The position numbers and the translations under genes are program-made. DNA of 64,000 bases from Mesobacillus jeotgali (GTDB lineage Bacteria; Bacillota; Bacilli; Bacillales; Cytobacillaceae), in NCBI RefSeq assembly GCF_002874535.1, contig NZ_CP025025.1, positions 3,715,353-3,779,352 of the forward strand. The letters are read 5' to 3'. The notes below the pieces were generated by a model. It was not told the origin of the DNA. It saw only the letters and a list, made by a program, of their open reading frames with translations, and ran no database searches. The stretch's first letter is position 1; each line of letters opens with the position of its first letter. Below are positions 7,914 to 17,079 of the stretch, piece after piece.

Positions 7914-7950
7914 GAAAAAGAACCTGCCCAATTTGACAGGTTCTTTTAAA
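7914..7950 (-). terminator. Terminator after the small membrane protein gene
   Basis: AAAAGAACCTG / CAGGTTCTTTT stem with T residues on either strand; positioned for the minus-strand gene ending at 7958. Confidence 0.85.
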
Positions 7951-7957
7951 AGAAACG

Positions 7958-8164
7958 TCAGCTGCGCCAACCGCCTCTGAATAATACTCTTAAGCCAATA
8001 AAGATAATGACGAAAGCAAAAAGCACAATGACAATTACTCCAATAATACCGAAAATGCCCATTCCTGCAAGGGTCAGCAGCAACGGCCCGAATTCAATCA
8101 GTACCCAACCTGAGAGCATGCAAGCAAGAAAAAGCAAGACATTAGAACCCCAGTTGAATGACAT
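7958..8164 (-). CDS. Small hydrophobic membrane protein of unknown function
   Basis: A 68-residue protein, almost entirely hydrophobic, with three short predicted helices (VLLFLACMLSGWVLIEFG; LLTLAGMGIFGIIGVIVIVL; FAFVIIFIGLRVLF) and a basic end FRGGWRS. A GGAGGGATGATGAT region precedes the ATG. It has its own terminator and stands alone between dedA and the divergent yugO. No family recognised. Confidence 0.6.
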   Translation of the reverse strand: MSFNWGSNVLLFLACMLSGWVLIEFGPLLLTLAGMGIFGIIGVIVIVLFAFVIIFIGLRVLFRGGWRS

Positions 8165-8370
8165 ATCATCATCCCTCCTTTACTATCCAGCATATGTATG
8201 TGCAGAAAACAGGTACGGGCTAATGAACAATTCCTTATTTATTGTGTAAAAAAGAAAATGCTCGACGAAAATAGAATTACATAAATTTGCCTGAGCCTGT
8301 TTTTGAATAGAAAAACAAGGGAAAAGTAAATATTGTTTTCATACATAAAGAAAGAAATTAGAGGGGGACT

Positions 8371-9369
8371 ATGATGACTAATCAATTATATATGCGTTTC
8401 GTAAAACTTCCGATTTTGTTGAGGATCCTGATGATTGCCGCGATGATGATTTCTTTGTTTGGCGTAGTCATTCATTTTGTAGAACCGAAAAGCTTTCCGA
8501 CTATCTTTGATGGAGTTTGGTGGGCGATCATTACGGCATCAACAGTTGGGTTCGGAGATTTCTATCCCGTTACTACGTGGGGACGAATAACAGCCATCCT
8601 GCTTCTGCTGATTGGCACAGGATTTTTATCATCCTATTTCATCCACCTATCTGCTGCGACAGTCACCAAACAAAATGCATATGCTGAAGGAAAGGTAGGC
8701 TTTAGAGGAAGTAGCCATATTATCATCATTGGTTGGAACGAGAGATCTCGCTCAGTTATCCGCTCTCTCATAGAGGCGGATGAAACCATCATATTGGTAG
8801 ACGATACACTGGGGTCAAACCCCATTAAGGACGACAATGTCCATTTCATCAGAGGCCGCGCGAACAAGGATGATACCTTATTGAGTGCCGGTATCACAAC
8901 AGCCAGGAAAGTAATTATTACATCAGACCAAAACCTTGATGAGCTGCAGGCCGATATGAATACAATTCTCACGCTGCTAGCGATCAAAGGCTTGAACCCG
9001 GACATCCGATGCATCGCAGAAATCCAAACAGGCGAACAGATCAATAATGCGAGGAGAGCGGGAGCTGATGAACTGATCCCTGCAAACGCTCTGACCAGTG
9101 CCGTCCTGTTAAACAGCATTGCCTCCGCGGAGGTCGTGAACCCTTTATTGGATTTGCTTGGCGAATTGAACGGAAAACGCTTGACTTATATTGAGGCTGA
9201 AGCTTCATTGATTGACAAGAATTTTCAGGATGCTAGCCGATTTTTGCTGAAGGAGCGGAATGTTATATTGATTGGACGTAAAAGAGGGGATGACGTGATC
9301 GTCAACCCCAAAAACAATATCAAAATTAAATACGATGATCAGTTACTCGCGATATTAAATGACGATTAA
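8371..9369 (+). CDS. yugO: Potassium channel with RCK domain (YugO-like)
   Basis: A 332-residue two-helix potassium channel subunit. TM1 is at about residues 15-35. The pore helix and selectivity filter TVGFGD lie at about residues 56-61, TM2 at about 68-88, then a cytoplasmic RCK/TrkA-N domain beginning SHIIIIGWNERSRSVIRSLI (nucleotide-binding fold). In B. subtilis YugO mediates K+ efflux linked to biofilm formation and electrical signalling. GAGGGGGACT precedes two adjacent ATG codons, so the start could be 8371 or 8374. Its stop overlaps the convergent yugN stop by 4 bases. Confidence 0.9.
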   Translation: MMTNQLYMRFVKLPILLRILMIAAMMISLFGVVIHFVEPKSFPTIFDGVWWAIITASTVGFGDFYPVTTWGRITAILLLLIGTGFLSSYFIHLSAATVTKQNAYAEGKVGFRGSSHIIIIGWNERSRSVIRSLIEADETIILVDDTLGSNPIKDDNVHFIRGRANKDDTLLSAGITTARKVIITSDQNLDELQADMNTILTLLAIKGLNPDIRCIAEIQTGEQINNARRAGADELIPANALTSAVLLNSIASAEVVNPLLDLLGELNGKRLTYIEAEASLIDKNFQDASRFLLKERNVILIGRKRGDDVIVNPKNNIKIKYDDQLLAILNDD

Positions 9370-9770
9370 TGCAACAAAGCAGATTCTACTTCGCGGACAA
9401 GCGAACGACCTACTTCGATGTACTTCTCCGGAAAGCTCGCATCCTTATCGACTGGTTCCTGGAACTGGTTGAAGGATGCGCTGGCATTCCCAATCTCCGC
9501 ATGGTCATCGATTCCACGCTGGTATTTATGGGAAAGCAGGAAAGGGCGCTCAAATTGAACAGTACAGCCCTTCGAATCAAGCTGCCCATCAATCGCCTTA
9601 AATGGGAGCCTCAAAAATTGGTACCCAACTTCGTCATCTATTTTATAATCAAACGCACCATGGTCGTAATCCCAGTTTCCTCCGATTGAATATCCCAACG
9701 GTTTCAGCATCTGCTCCAGTTTAAAAAGATCAAAATGTTTGCCCTCTAGCTCAGATTGTATCTCAATCAA
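9366..9770 (-). CDS. yugN: YugN-like family protein
   Basis: About 134 residues from a TTG at 9770 (LIEIQSELEGKHFDLFKLEQ), which matches the length and start of B. subtilis YugN. The frame is open further upstream but that part is Lys/Arg-rich, unlike the family, and includes part of a non-coding repeat. The protein is soluble with no catalytic motif visible. Family function is unknown. It sits convergent with yugO, next to pgi, as in B. subtilis. Confidence 0.75.
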   Translation of the reverse strand: MIEIQSELEGKHFDLFKLEQMLKPLGYSIGGNWDYDHGAFDYKIDDEVGYQFLRLPFKAIDGQLDSKGCTVQFERPFLLSHKYQRGIDDHAEIGNASASFNQFQEPVDKDASFPEKYIEVGRSLVREVESALLH

Positions 9771-9899
9771 TGGTCGTTTCCGCCTTTCCAGTGTGTTTTT
9801 ACTTAGTTTTAACCAAAAGCAGCAAATTAATGAGCACTGGACGAGGGGATTTAGCTTGGAATCCAACTTTATGCGGGCCATGATTGCTGGGGTTTTACG

Positions 9900-10046
9900 T
9901 TTATTGGCGGTTTTCACAATTTTATTGGCGGAGTTCACAATTTTATTGGCGATAATTTATTTTTATTGGCGATTTTGACTACTTTATTGGCGAAAATCTA
10001 AATTTATTGGCGAACTGGAAATTTCGTGCGATTTTTTCCAGTTCCA
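9900..10046. repeat. 21-bp periodic array A with cap hairpin
   Basis: Six copies of TTATTGGCG start at 9901, 9922, 9943, 9963, 9984 and 10004, a 20-21 bp period. They are followed by an inverted repeat GAACTGGAAA / TTTCCAGTTC (10012-10021 / 10035-10044). The same layout recurs in reverse at 57474 and, with a CGCG core, at 27281. No gene fits. It lies between pgi and yugN. Confidence 0.85.
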
Positions 10047-10062
10047 AAAAATATCACCTCAC

Positions 10063-10100
10063 AAAAAAGGAGCACCCGCTTGTGTCGGCTACTCCTTTTT
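10063..10100 (-). terminator. Terminator of pgi
   Basis: AAAAAGGAG / CTCCTTTTT stem around a loop of about 20 bases, with a T-run on the minus strand just after the pgi stop. Confidence 0.85.
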
Positions 10101-10105
10101 CGATA

Positions 10106-11455
10106 TTATTTAAGGCGCTTTTCCAATTCAGCTTTCTTTTCTTCGAATCCTGGTTTGCCGAGCAATGCGAACATGTTCACTTTGTATGCTTCAACACCTG
10201 GCTGGTCGAATGGATTCACACCTAGCAGGTAGCCGCTCATTGCGCAGGCTTTTTCGAAGAAGTATACCAGGTAACCGAATGTATACTCATCAAGCTGTGG
10301 AATCGTCAGTACCAGGTTCGGTACGCCGCCATCAGTATGCGCAAGCATTGTTCCTTCGAATGCTTTGTTGTTTACGAAGTCAACTGTCTTGCCAGCAAGA
10401 TAGTTCAAGCCGTCAAGGTCGCTTGCAGCTTCTTCAATTGTCATTTCATGGCGAGGTTTCTCGACCTTGATGATTGTTTCAAACAAGTCACGGCGGCCTT
10501 CCTGCACATACTGTCCAAGTGAGTGAAGGTCAGTAGAGAAGTTCGCTGAAGAAGGATAAATTCCCTTCTGATCTTTTCCTTCACTTTCGCCGAATAGCTG
10601 CTTCCACCACTCAGAGAAGTACTGAAGGGATGGCTCATAGTTGATCAGCATTTCAATTGTTTTGCCTTTGTTGTAAAGCGCGTTACGTACTGCAGCGTAC
10701 TGGTAGGCAGGATTTTCTTCAAGCTCTGACTTTCCGAAATCCTCTCTTGCCTGTGCTGCACCTTTCATCATGGCTTCGATATTTGAACCACTGACAGCGA
10801 TTGGCAGCAAACCTACAGCCGTCAATACAGAGTAACGTCCGCCAACATCATCAGGAATCACGAATGATTCATAGCCTTCTTCGTCAGCAAGAGTTTTTAA
10901 TGCACCGCGTGCTTTATCCGTTGTTGCATAAATGCGCTTGCGGGCTTCTTCCACTCCATACTTCTCTTCAAGAAGCTTGCGGAAAATACGGAATGCGATT
11001 GCAGGCTCCGTCGTTGTTCCAGATTTTGAGATAACATTGATCGAGAAATCTTTTCCTTCTAAAAGGTCCATAACGTCTGTCATATAAGATGAACTGATGT
11101 TATTGCCGATAAAGATGATTTGCGGTGTCTTGCGCTTTTCTTTTGAAAGAGCGTTATAGAAGCTGTGCTGTAAAAATTCAAGCGCAGCACGTGCACCAAG
11201 ATAAGAGCCGCCAATCCCTACAACAAGCAGGACATCAGAATCACTCTTAATCTTTTCCGCAGATTTCTGGATGCGTGCGAATTCTTCTTTATCATAGTCT
11301 ACAGGCAGATCGATCCAGCCTAGAAAGTCGCTGCCTGCACCAGTCTTTTCATGTAATGAATGATGGGCTACTTTAACAAAATCTCTTAAGTATGTAACTT
11401 CGTGTTCACCAAAAAAGCTTAGCGCCTTTGAGTAATCAAAACGAACATGTGTCAT
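10106..11455 (-). CDS. pgi: Glucose-6-phosphate isomerase
   Basis: 449 residues, full length for the bacterial short Pgi type. It interconverts glucose-6-phosphate and fructose-6-phosphate in cytosolic glycolysis/gluconeogenesis. The sugar isomerase (SIS) motifs are clear: [20 protein letters not shown] and the signature region [20 protein letters not shown], then [20 protein letters not shown]. The ATG at 11455 follows GGAGGATCAG. Single gene with its own terminator; the neighbour order (yugN, pgi) matches B. subtilis. Confidence 0.97.
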   Translation of the reverse strand: MTHVRFDYSKALSFFGEHEVTYLRDFVKVAHHSLHEKTGAGSDFLGWIDLPVDYDKEEFARIQKSAEKIKSDSDVLLVVGIGGSYLGARAALEFLQHSFYNALSKEKRKTPQIIFIGNNISSSYMTDVMDLLEGKDFSINVISKSGTTTEPAIAFRIFRKLLEEKYGVEEARKRIYATTDKARGALKTLADEEGYESFVIPDDVGGRYSVLTAVGLLPIAVSGSNIEAMMKGAAQAREDFGKSELEENPAYQYAAVRNALYNKGKTIEMLINYEPSLQYFSEWWKQLFGESEGKDQKGIYPSSANFSTDLHSLGQYVQEGRRDLFETIIKVEKPRHEMTIEEAASDLDGLNYLAGKTVDFVNNKAFEGTMLAHTDGGVPNLVLTIPQLDEYTFGYLVYFFEKACAMSGYLLGVNPFDQPGVEAYKVNMFALLGKPGFEEKKAELEKRLK

Positions 11456-11537
11456 GTCTGATCCTCCATTATTTTATATTCTCTATCACTTTATCGAAAT
11501 GAATCCCAATAATCAAGAAACACTCTCAGATGTAAGC

Positions 11538-11599
11538 GTGCCCAATTGTGAAATTTTAAGTAAACTTATTAAAAAGTTTTTTTCATCACAATCGGGCAC
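11538..11599 (-). terminator. Long inverted repeat at the end of the GltS-type carrier gene
   Basis: Arms 11538-11551 and 11586-11599 match at 13 of 14 positions (GTGCCCAATTGTGA against GTGCCCGATTGTGA). The inner sequence can also pair (AAACTT / AAGTTT). The right arm includes the carrier gene's stop codon. It probably ends the carrier transcript before pgi. Confidence 0.6.
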
Positions 11600-13013
11600 C
11601 CTCTTTGTTCTTTTTTCCAAAGTAAAAGAGACCGATTGCCAACCATCCAGCAAACAGGATTCCTGTCCCGATCAAAACTGGAACCGGGCCGAATTGTGCG
11701 ATGATCGGCATGGAGGCAGCAGTGAAAAGGCCTCCCCCCACTATAGGCTCAAACATGATTTGTTTATAGCCGAACGCGTTGAGTGCAGGCGTTTCTTTTT
11801 CTGGATCCACTATTTGCAGCAAGAGTAAACCGGTAGTGGTCATTCCCATGGATTGTCCATATTCGAGCACAGCTCTCTCAAACCAGTGATCGGGCATCAC
11901 CCTTTTTGCAAGGAAGAAAAACGCAGCAAGATTCAACGCAATCCCTGCTCCTGCAAGTATCAAGAAAGGCAGGATATGCTCACTGATCGCTGAAATAGAT
12001 AAAGTCGTTACCGAGGCAACAATCAAGACATCCAGGGAAAACCCCTCAATCCGCGCCAGAACCTTTTTATCAATAAGCTTAAACGGGATGAACCGGTCAT
12101 ATAGAAGCTGAGTTGCCACTCCTCCAAGCAAGGCCATAGGAAATAATGGGACATGCTTGATGATTTCTATATCGTAAGCCGGACCCCAGGTGGTATTTTC
12201 AAGGAACAACAGACCCTTTAATAAAAGCATTCCTGCGCCGATTGCGACAAAAATGAAGAGGAAGTTGACTGTCAGCGATTCAATTGATTCCGACCTTGTT
12301 GATAACTCTCCAGCCGGTTTTTCTTCATCCTTTGGATAGAGACCTTTTTGTTCGCGGTCAGAGAGTTCGGAGGATTTCTTCGCTTCCTTCGCCATCCCTT
12401 TCCTGATACCCCAATTGACAATGATAATGCCTGTGATCACACCAGATAGGATTCCGACTGTTGCCAGTCCAAGCGCGATGCTGGCTCCTTCGGAAAAATC
12501 AAGCGCCTCAAAAGTGCCTCTCATCCCGGCTGCTGTTCCAGGCCCGCCTTCAAATCCGATTTCAATTAACGCACCTGCCATTGGAGGCAGGTCGAATACT
12601 GGCTTCAAAACGAAAATCGCCAAAAGGATTCCGACAACATACTGGCCCCATGATACGGTTTGGCCATAGGCAACTTGAGGACCGGCAATTTTCCATATCT
12701 TTTTGAACCCGGGTATTTTTTTACCTAAAAAAAGCGAGGCAAAAATAATCGTGATCGTGACTTCAGGAATCGAATGCATCACATCGTACACTTTTTCAGT
12801 ATATACGCCATTTTCCAGAAAGCCGGCTCCAGGAATGATCGATCCCAGCTTTCCCAATGCTTCCTTACTCATTAACAATCCAATTAAACCTGCAATAAGG
12901 GAGGTAGGGATAAAATACTTTTGGAAAAAAGGAATCGTCATCCGCAGGAGCATCCCAGCAGCCAGCAAGACTGCGATAAAAACGAATGCAAGCAGAACAC
13001 TGTTAAATTCCAT
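11586..13013 (-). CDS. Sodium/glutamate symporter (GltS/ESS) family protein
   Basis: A 475-residue integral membrane carrier with two inverted halves of about five helices each, joined by a hydrophilic loop (about residues 208-240). Each half contains a family-type re-entrant hairpin: GFEGGPGTAAGMRGTFEALD in the first and EYGQSMGMTTTGLLLLQIVD in the second. ESS carriers import glutamate with Na+, but this branch is long, so another dicarboxylate or amino acid is possible. The ATG follows TAGGAGGAG. Monocistronic. Confidence 0.85.
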   Translation of the reverse strand: MEFNSVLLAFVFIAVLLAAGMLLRMTIPFFQKYFIPTSLIAGLIGLLMSKEALGKLGSIIPGAGFLENGVYTEKVYDVMHSIPEVTITIIFASLFLGKKIPGFKKIWKIAGPQVAYGQTVSWGQYVVGILLAIFVLKPVFDLPPMAGALIEIGFEGGPGTAAGMRGTFEALDFSEGASIALGLATVGILSGVITGIIIVNWGIRKGMAKEAKKSSELSDREQKGLYPKDEEKPAGELSTRSESIESLTVNFLFIFVAIGAGMLLLKGLLFLENTTWGPAYDIEIIKHVPLFPMALLGGVATQLLYDRFIPFKLIDKKVLARIEGFSLDVLIVASVTTLSISAISEHILPFLILAGAGIALNLAAFFFLAKRVMPDHWFERAVLEYGQSMGMTTTGLLLLQIVDPEKETPALNAFGYKQIMFEPIVGGGLFTAASMPIIAQFGPVPVLIGTGILFAGWLAIGLFYFGKKNKEGARL

Positions 13014-13083
13014 TTTCTCCTCCTAGGATAGTTTTTCTTTTAACCTCATACCCTCTCATCATGGACAAAAACAAAAGATTGTC

Positions 13084-13767
13084 TTACGGTTTGATTTTCG
13101 CTTTGACAATCAACCGGTGTGTTGCCGTATCAATTGGTGTGCATGTAATAAGGGTAAGTACCTTTTCATCCTGGCTGCCATTTAGTACAGAAGTTTCATG
13201 AGGCTCCACCACTAAAGTTTCATATACTTCGTATTGGTAAGTGTTGTTTTTATCTCTTACCGTCACGATATCCCCTTTGCCAACTTCATCAAGCCGGTTG
13301 AACATGCTTCCATACGCTCTGTTCCGGTGGGCGGCAATTGCGCTGTTCCCTGCCATTCCAGGAGCCGGTGTACCCTGCAGGAGTCCAGCACCCTTATCCA
13401 GGTTTTTATCCGATACACCATATAGCAGGGGCAGCTTAACGCCAATCTTGTCTATTTCAATTACGCCGACCATGCCGGCGGACAGTTTCTGTTTTGTCTC
13501 CTTTTTATTTTCGGCCAGCAGCTTTTCAGCCTCTTGTTTTTCAGCTGGCGGAACTTCATCCACACTGCTCTCTGCATGTGTTTCGATACTGAATACTTCC
13601 TCAAGTTCCCTCAGACTCTCGGCAGCCACCTTATTCTCCTGACTGCTGTCCTCCCACGTTTCAATCATTTTCTCCTGACTGTAGGAAGTGTAGTAATCGT
13701 TTGCAGCTGGATAAAAGAAGATCGATAGACCAGCAAGAATCATTAATAACGACAATGCTTTTCTCAT
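13084..13767 (-). CDS. Class D sortase
   Basis: A membrane-anchored transpeptidase of 227 residues that joins LPxTG-type substrates to the cell wall. The start is the ATG at 13767 after CGAGGTGA. The N-terminal helix is ALSLLMILAGLSIFFYP. The catalytic domain shows His in AIAAHRN, Cys in TLITCTPI, and the conserved Arg in THRLIVKAKI. It follows its probable substrate gene by 55 bases, with a hairpin in the gap. Class D enzymes are common in Bacillales and are often paired with one substrate. Confidence 0.92.
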   Translation of the reverse strand: MRKALSLLMILAGLSIFFYPAANDYYTSYSQEKMIETWEDSSQENKVAAESLRELEEVFSIETHAESSVDEVPPAEKQEAEKLLAENKKETKQKLSAGMVGVIEIDKIGVKLPLLYGVSDKNLDKGAGLLQGTPAPGMAGNSAIAAHRNRAYGSMFNRLDEVGKGDIVTVRDKNNTYQYEVYETLVVEPHETSVLNGSQDEKVLTLITCTPIDTATHRLIVKAKIKP

Positions 13768-13784
13768 AACTTCACCTCGTATAA

Positions 13785-13812
13785 AAATAAAAGAGGGGAA
13801 TCGCTTCCCCTC
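13785..13812 (-). terminator. Hairpin between surface protein and sortase genes
   Basis: Minus-strand stem GAGGGGAA / TTCCCCTC with a four-base loop, followed by TTTTATTTTTAT. It is placed to end most transcripts after the surface protein, so the sortase would be made in smaller amounts by read-through. Confidence 0.8.
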
Positions 13813-13822
13813 CAACTCGAGT

Positions 13823-15223
13823 TTAATTCCTCAATGGATTCCTGAATCTTAGCATGACTCCTCCTGCTGCAATCAAGAAGCCAAGTACATAGAACATTGT
13901 CCTGCTGCTTTCACCGGTTTGAGGAAGGACCTCACCGTTCCATACCTGTTTAGTTGTTGTGCCATCAGATGTATTTCCGGATCCTGAATTATTTCCTTGC
14001 GCTGTCGTATCAGTATCCTCGTCTGATTCCGCCTCTTCTGCGTCTTCCTCTACCATTTCACCTTCCATATCCCAGTTTAATTGTAGTGTCAGCACACTTT
14101 CGACAATTTCCAGGGACTCGATTTGCGAAAGCAGAATTAATTTTGTTTCACCGTTGCTGGTAATCTCAAGGCCACGAATCAATTCAAGTTGTATTTCTTC
14201 CGTCAGAGTGAGGCTAAATAGTTCATTGATTCTTTCAAGATCAATTCTCTTGCCGCTCATCATTACCAATGTTACTTTTTCAATTGGACGTGGAGTGTCG
14301 TCTATCAAGATTCTAATCATTGATAGTATGTTCACAGTTTCATCAGTATCCTCTGAATCACCCGGTTCAGATGGTTCTTCTACAGGAAGTTCACAAATAT
14401 CCAGCCAATAATTAACCGAGCCTTCTGCTTCCACTCCTACTCTTACTTCACTGACTGGGATGACAAGCTCTTCACCTGTTGTAAAAATCAGTTTGAAAGC
14501 CGTAACATCATCTTTTATGAATTCACCATCATCAAAAGATTTATATAAAGGGGATGAACCCGGATTCGTCATTTCCTCCCACTGATCATTAACCTGAACA
14601 AAGGCTGTTTCAAGAGGATTGACACATTTGTCGATGTGCAGGTGAATCTGCGTGCTTTTATTTTCATCTCCTGGTACAGTACCATCAGCTGGTGTCGACT
14701 CATTTCCGCTTTCTTCAGCAGCATTATTTTCTTCTGCATCTTTATCTTCTTCTGATGCATTCTCTCCTTCTGGTGCATTCTCTCCTTCTGAAGCATTATC
14801 TCCTTCTGGTGCATCATTTTCTTCTGTATTAGTTTCATCTTGAGTATTATTTTCCCCTGAAGTATTATTTTCTTCTTCAGCAACGTCTTCCTGATTGTCA
14901 CTATTCTCAGCTGCTTCAGGTTCATTTGTTGTTTCTTGTTCAGAGTTGCTTTCCGTTTGGTCAGCTGTTGTTTCAGTTTCTGAATCTTCCTCAGTATTTG
15001 TTTCATTTTCCGTAGATGCCGCTTTTGCATCACCATTAGACTCCTCATTTTGATCCGTAGTCTTTACAGTTACTTTGCTGCTTTTTTGTTTAACAGTACT
15101 TTCTTGCTGAGAGTTTGTTTTTTGCTCACTATTTTCCGCAGCAAACGCACCTGTAACCGGGAAAGTAATCATAAACAATAACATGAAAGCAACTAAGATG
15201 GATAAGCGCTTTTTAATTTTCAA
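13823..15223 (-). CDS. LPXTG cell-wall-anchored surface protein
   Basis: About 466 residues from a TTG at 15223 that follows AAAGGGG by 8 bases; the upstream in-frame ATG (15259) lacks a ribosome site. The regions are: signal peptide (SILVAFMLLFMITFPVTGAF); a very acidic, low-complexity Glu/Asn/Thr stretch of about 150 residues with EGENAPEGENASEE-type repeats, probably an extended wall-spanning stalk; two globular segments (IHLHIDKCVNPLETAFVQVN and IRILIDDTPRPIEKVTLVMM); and the sorting signal LPQTGE plus a hydrophobic helix and basic tail. The adjacent class D sortase probably anchors it. Upstream lies a c-di-GMP-I riboswitch. The ligand of the globular parts is unknown. Confidence 0.9.
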   Translation of the reverse strand: MKIKKRLSILVAFMLLFMITFPVTGAFAAENSEQKTNSQQESTVKQKSSKVTVKTTDQNEESNGDAKAASTENETNTEEDSETETTADQTESNSEQETTNEPEAAENSDNQEDVAEEENNTSGENNTQDETNTEENDAPEGDNASEGENAPEGENASEEDKDAEENNAAEESGNESTPADGTVPGDENKSTQIHLHIDKCVNPLETAFVQVNDQWEEMTNPGSSPLYKSFDDGEFIKDDVTAFKLIFTTGEELVIPVSEVRVGVEAEGSVNYWLDICELPVEEPSEPGDSEDTDETVNILSMIRILIDDTPRPIEKVTLVMMSGKRIDLERINELFSLTLTEEIQLELIRGLEITSNGETKLILLSQIESLEIVESVLTLQLNWDMEGEMVEEDAEEAESDEDTDTTAQGNNSGSGNTSDGTTTKQVWNGEVLPQTGESSRTMFYVLGFLIAAGGVMLRFRNPLRN

Positions 15224-15254
15224 AATTTCTACCCCTTTTCGAATAAAATTTTGC

Positions 15255-15282
15255 ACCAAAAATAACTGAATATTCAGTTATT
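15255..15282 (-). terminator. Riboswitch expression-platform terminator
   Basis: On the minus strand AATAACTGA-ATAT-TCAGTTATT is followed by a run of five T, located between the aptamer and the surface protein start. It is a natural switch point for transcription attenuation. Confidence 0.65.
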
Positions 15283-15360
15283 TCGTAAGAGCTCTTGCCT
15301 CCTTTTCCTTGTATTCATCCTTTTTTACTAGACAAAACAACAGCCAGAATATCTCTAATT

Positions 15361-15448
15361 TCATGGCAGCTAGGACAATCTTAGCTGGAAAGCTACAGCC
15401 TTAGACTCCTTGCTTTGCGTCCCTGTCTTTCAATCAGGTTTGCCGTGA
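15361..15448 (-). promoter_or_regulatory. Cyclic di-GMP-I (GEMM-I) riboswitch aptamer
   Basis: On the minus strand the conserved blocks appear in order: CACGGCAAACC, a GAAA tetraloop, GGGACGCAAAGC, then a second arm with CTAAGGC, GTAGC and CCTAGCTGCC. These match the GEMM-I consensus: a tetraloop in the first helix that docks into the receptor of the second, and the joining A/G bases. It lies about 140 bases before the TTG start of the surface protein. Whether c-di-GMP turns the gene on or off cannot be decided from the sequence. Confidence 0.9.
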
Positions 15449-15675
15449 GCATGATTGGTGTTAATGTCTATTTTTATGTAAATTGTTCCTGCTGCTCCAT
15501 TGTCTTACATTTAGAGACTTACCACAGTTAACCAGCAACTTAAACATTTAGACCTAGAAAATATATTGGTAAATTTTTCTGCTGTTTCATTTTTTATCCG
15601 AAAAAGATGATTATTTCAGTGCAACGGAGGCATATTTCATAAAAATCCCATGAGATTTTTTACCCATAGAAAGAC
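15449..15675. other. Intergenic stretch with no further recognised gene
   Basis: About 230 bases between the riboswitch and the yugJ terminator. It should hold the promoter for the riboswitch RNA. No convincing coding frame or consensus promoter was identified. Confidence 0.5.
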
Positions 15676-15708
15676 AAAGGACCCAGGGAATATTCCCATA
15701 GGTCCTTT
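15676..15708 (-). terminator. Hairpin after yugJ
   Basis: AAAGGACC / GGTCCTTT outer stem enclosing a GGGAATATTCCC palindrome, seven bases after the yugJ stop. The T-run is interrupted. Confidence 0.7.
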
Positions 15709-15714
15709 AGCTTT

Positions 15715-16878
15715 TTATAAAGACATACGATAGATTTCAAGTACATCATTACGTTTCAGTTTTGAAAAATTGCCAAACTCTCCATTGACCATCGCTTTAT
15801 CTGTCATTACCTCCAGCTTGCTGTCATCGATGTCATAATCAGCAAGTCGTGATGGTGCACCGATGCTGTTCCAGAATTCACGCAGCTTTTCGATACCTTC
15901 CAGACCTGCTTCTTCGTCTGTCTTGCCTTCTGGATTTACGCCGAAAACTCTGACAGCCATTTTCTTGAAGCGTTCCGGTTTCACCTTAAGGTTATGCTTC
16001 ATCCAGTTCGGGAACAGGATGGCCAGCCCGCCTCCGTGAGGGATATCATACACTGCCGATACTGCGTGCTCGATATTATGAGTAGCCCAATCGCCACGGT
16101 AACCCATGTTAAGGATCCCGTTCAATGCCATCGTTCCTGAGTAAAGAATCGTTGCACGATACTCGTAGTTCTCTAGATCCTCAAGCAGTTTTGGAGCTGT
16201 TTCCATCACAGTCAAAAGCAAGGATTCAGCCATGCGGTCCTGGAATTCAGTGTTCTCTGTCAGATGGAAATAATGCTCGAATACGTGGGACATCATGTCA
16301 ACAATGCCGTATATCGTTTGGTCCTTAGGAACTGTAAATGTATTTACAGGGTCCAAAATTGAGAATTTAGGGAACGTCACCGGGCTGCCCCAGCCATATT
16401 TTTCATTCGTTTCCCAATTGGTGATGACGGAACCAGCATTCATCTCAGAGCCTGTAGCGGCCAATGTCAATACAGTACCAAATGGAAGTGCTTCTGATGC
16501 AAAAGCCTTCTTAGTGACAAGATCCCATGCATCGCCATCGTATTTTGCTCCTGCTGCGATAGCTTTCGTGCAGTCAATTACACTGCCTCCGCCGACTGCG
16601 AGCAGGAATTCAATGCCTTCCTCCTTACAGATTTTCACACCTTTATGAACAGTTGACAGACGAGGGTTCGGTTCAACGCCCGAAAGTTCGAATACCTCAG
16701 CTCCGATTTCTTTTAAATAATTTATGACGGAATCATAAAGCCCATTTCGCTTAATGCTGCCGCCTCCATACACAAGCAGAACCTTCTTGCCATACTGAGG
16801 GACTTCATTCTTTATTTCCTCAAGCTGACCTTTTCCAAAAATAAGTTTAGTTGGATTATAAAATGTAAAGTTATCCAT
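15715..16878 (-). CDS. yugJ: Iron-containing alcohol dehydrogenase (butanol dehydrogenase type)
   Basis: 387 residues, the same length as B. subtilis YugJ. Group III metal-dependent alcohol dehydrogenase, probably reducing aldehydes with NADPH. The cofactor motif is [20 protein letters not shown] with [17 protein letters not shown]. Metal-binding residues lie in [11 protein letters not shown] and [20 protein letters not shown]. The ATG follows GAAGGTGATATAA. Single gene, with the same neighbour (yuzA) as in B. subtilis; the physiological substrate is unknown. Confidence 0.92.
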   Translation of the reverse strand: MDNFTFYNPTKLIFGKGQLEEIKNEVPQYGKKVLLVYGGGSIKRNGLYDSVINYLKEIGAEVFELSGVEPNPRLSTVHKGVKICKEEGIEFLLAVGGGSVIDCTKAIAAGAKYDGDAWDLVTKKAFASEALPFGTVLTLAATGSEMNAGSVITNWETNEKYGWGSPVTFPKFSILDPVNTFTVPKDQTIYGIVDMMSHVFEHYFHLTENTEFQDRMAESLLLTVMETAPKLLEDLENYEYRATILYSGTMALNGILNMGYRGDWATHNIEHAVSAVYDIPHGGGLAILFPNWMKHNLKVKPERFKKMAVRVFGVNPEGKTDEEAGLEGIEKLREFWNSIGAPSRLADYDIDDSKLEVMTDKAMVNGEFGNFSKLKRNDVLEIYRMSL

Positions 16879-17079
16879 TTATATCACCTTCCTCAAGGCT
16901 AATTATGTTCCTTTTTAAAAAGCAATGCAAAAAATACACTTCTTAATGTTCTCCAATGTGCTCCAAAATGTTTCATCTTTTTACATACGGATAAAGATTT
17001 AATATGTTCCAGATGAATAATTCATCATCTGCTGAATCACTCTATAAAAGAACAAATTTATTTTAAGGAGGAAACACCC

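Noticed and set aside
9771-9938. Upstream extension of yugN to 190 residues
   Set aside because: The extension is a basic, Cys-bearing stretch unlike YugN, includes part of the repeat array, and the TTG at 9770 gives the family's usual length.
14569-15048. Basic minus-strand frame inside the LPXTG gene
   Set aside because: Lys/Gln-rich product from the other frame of an acidic low-complexity coding repeat; no start signals and the real frame has a signal peptide and a sorting signal.
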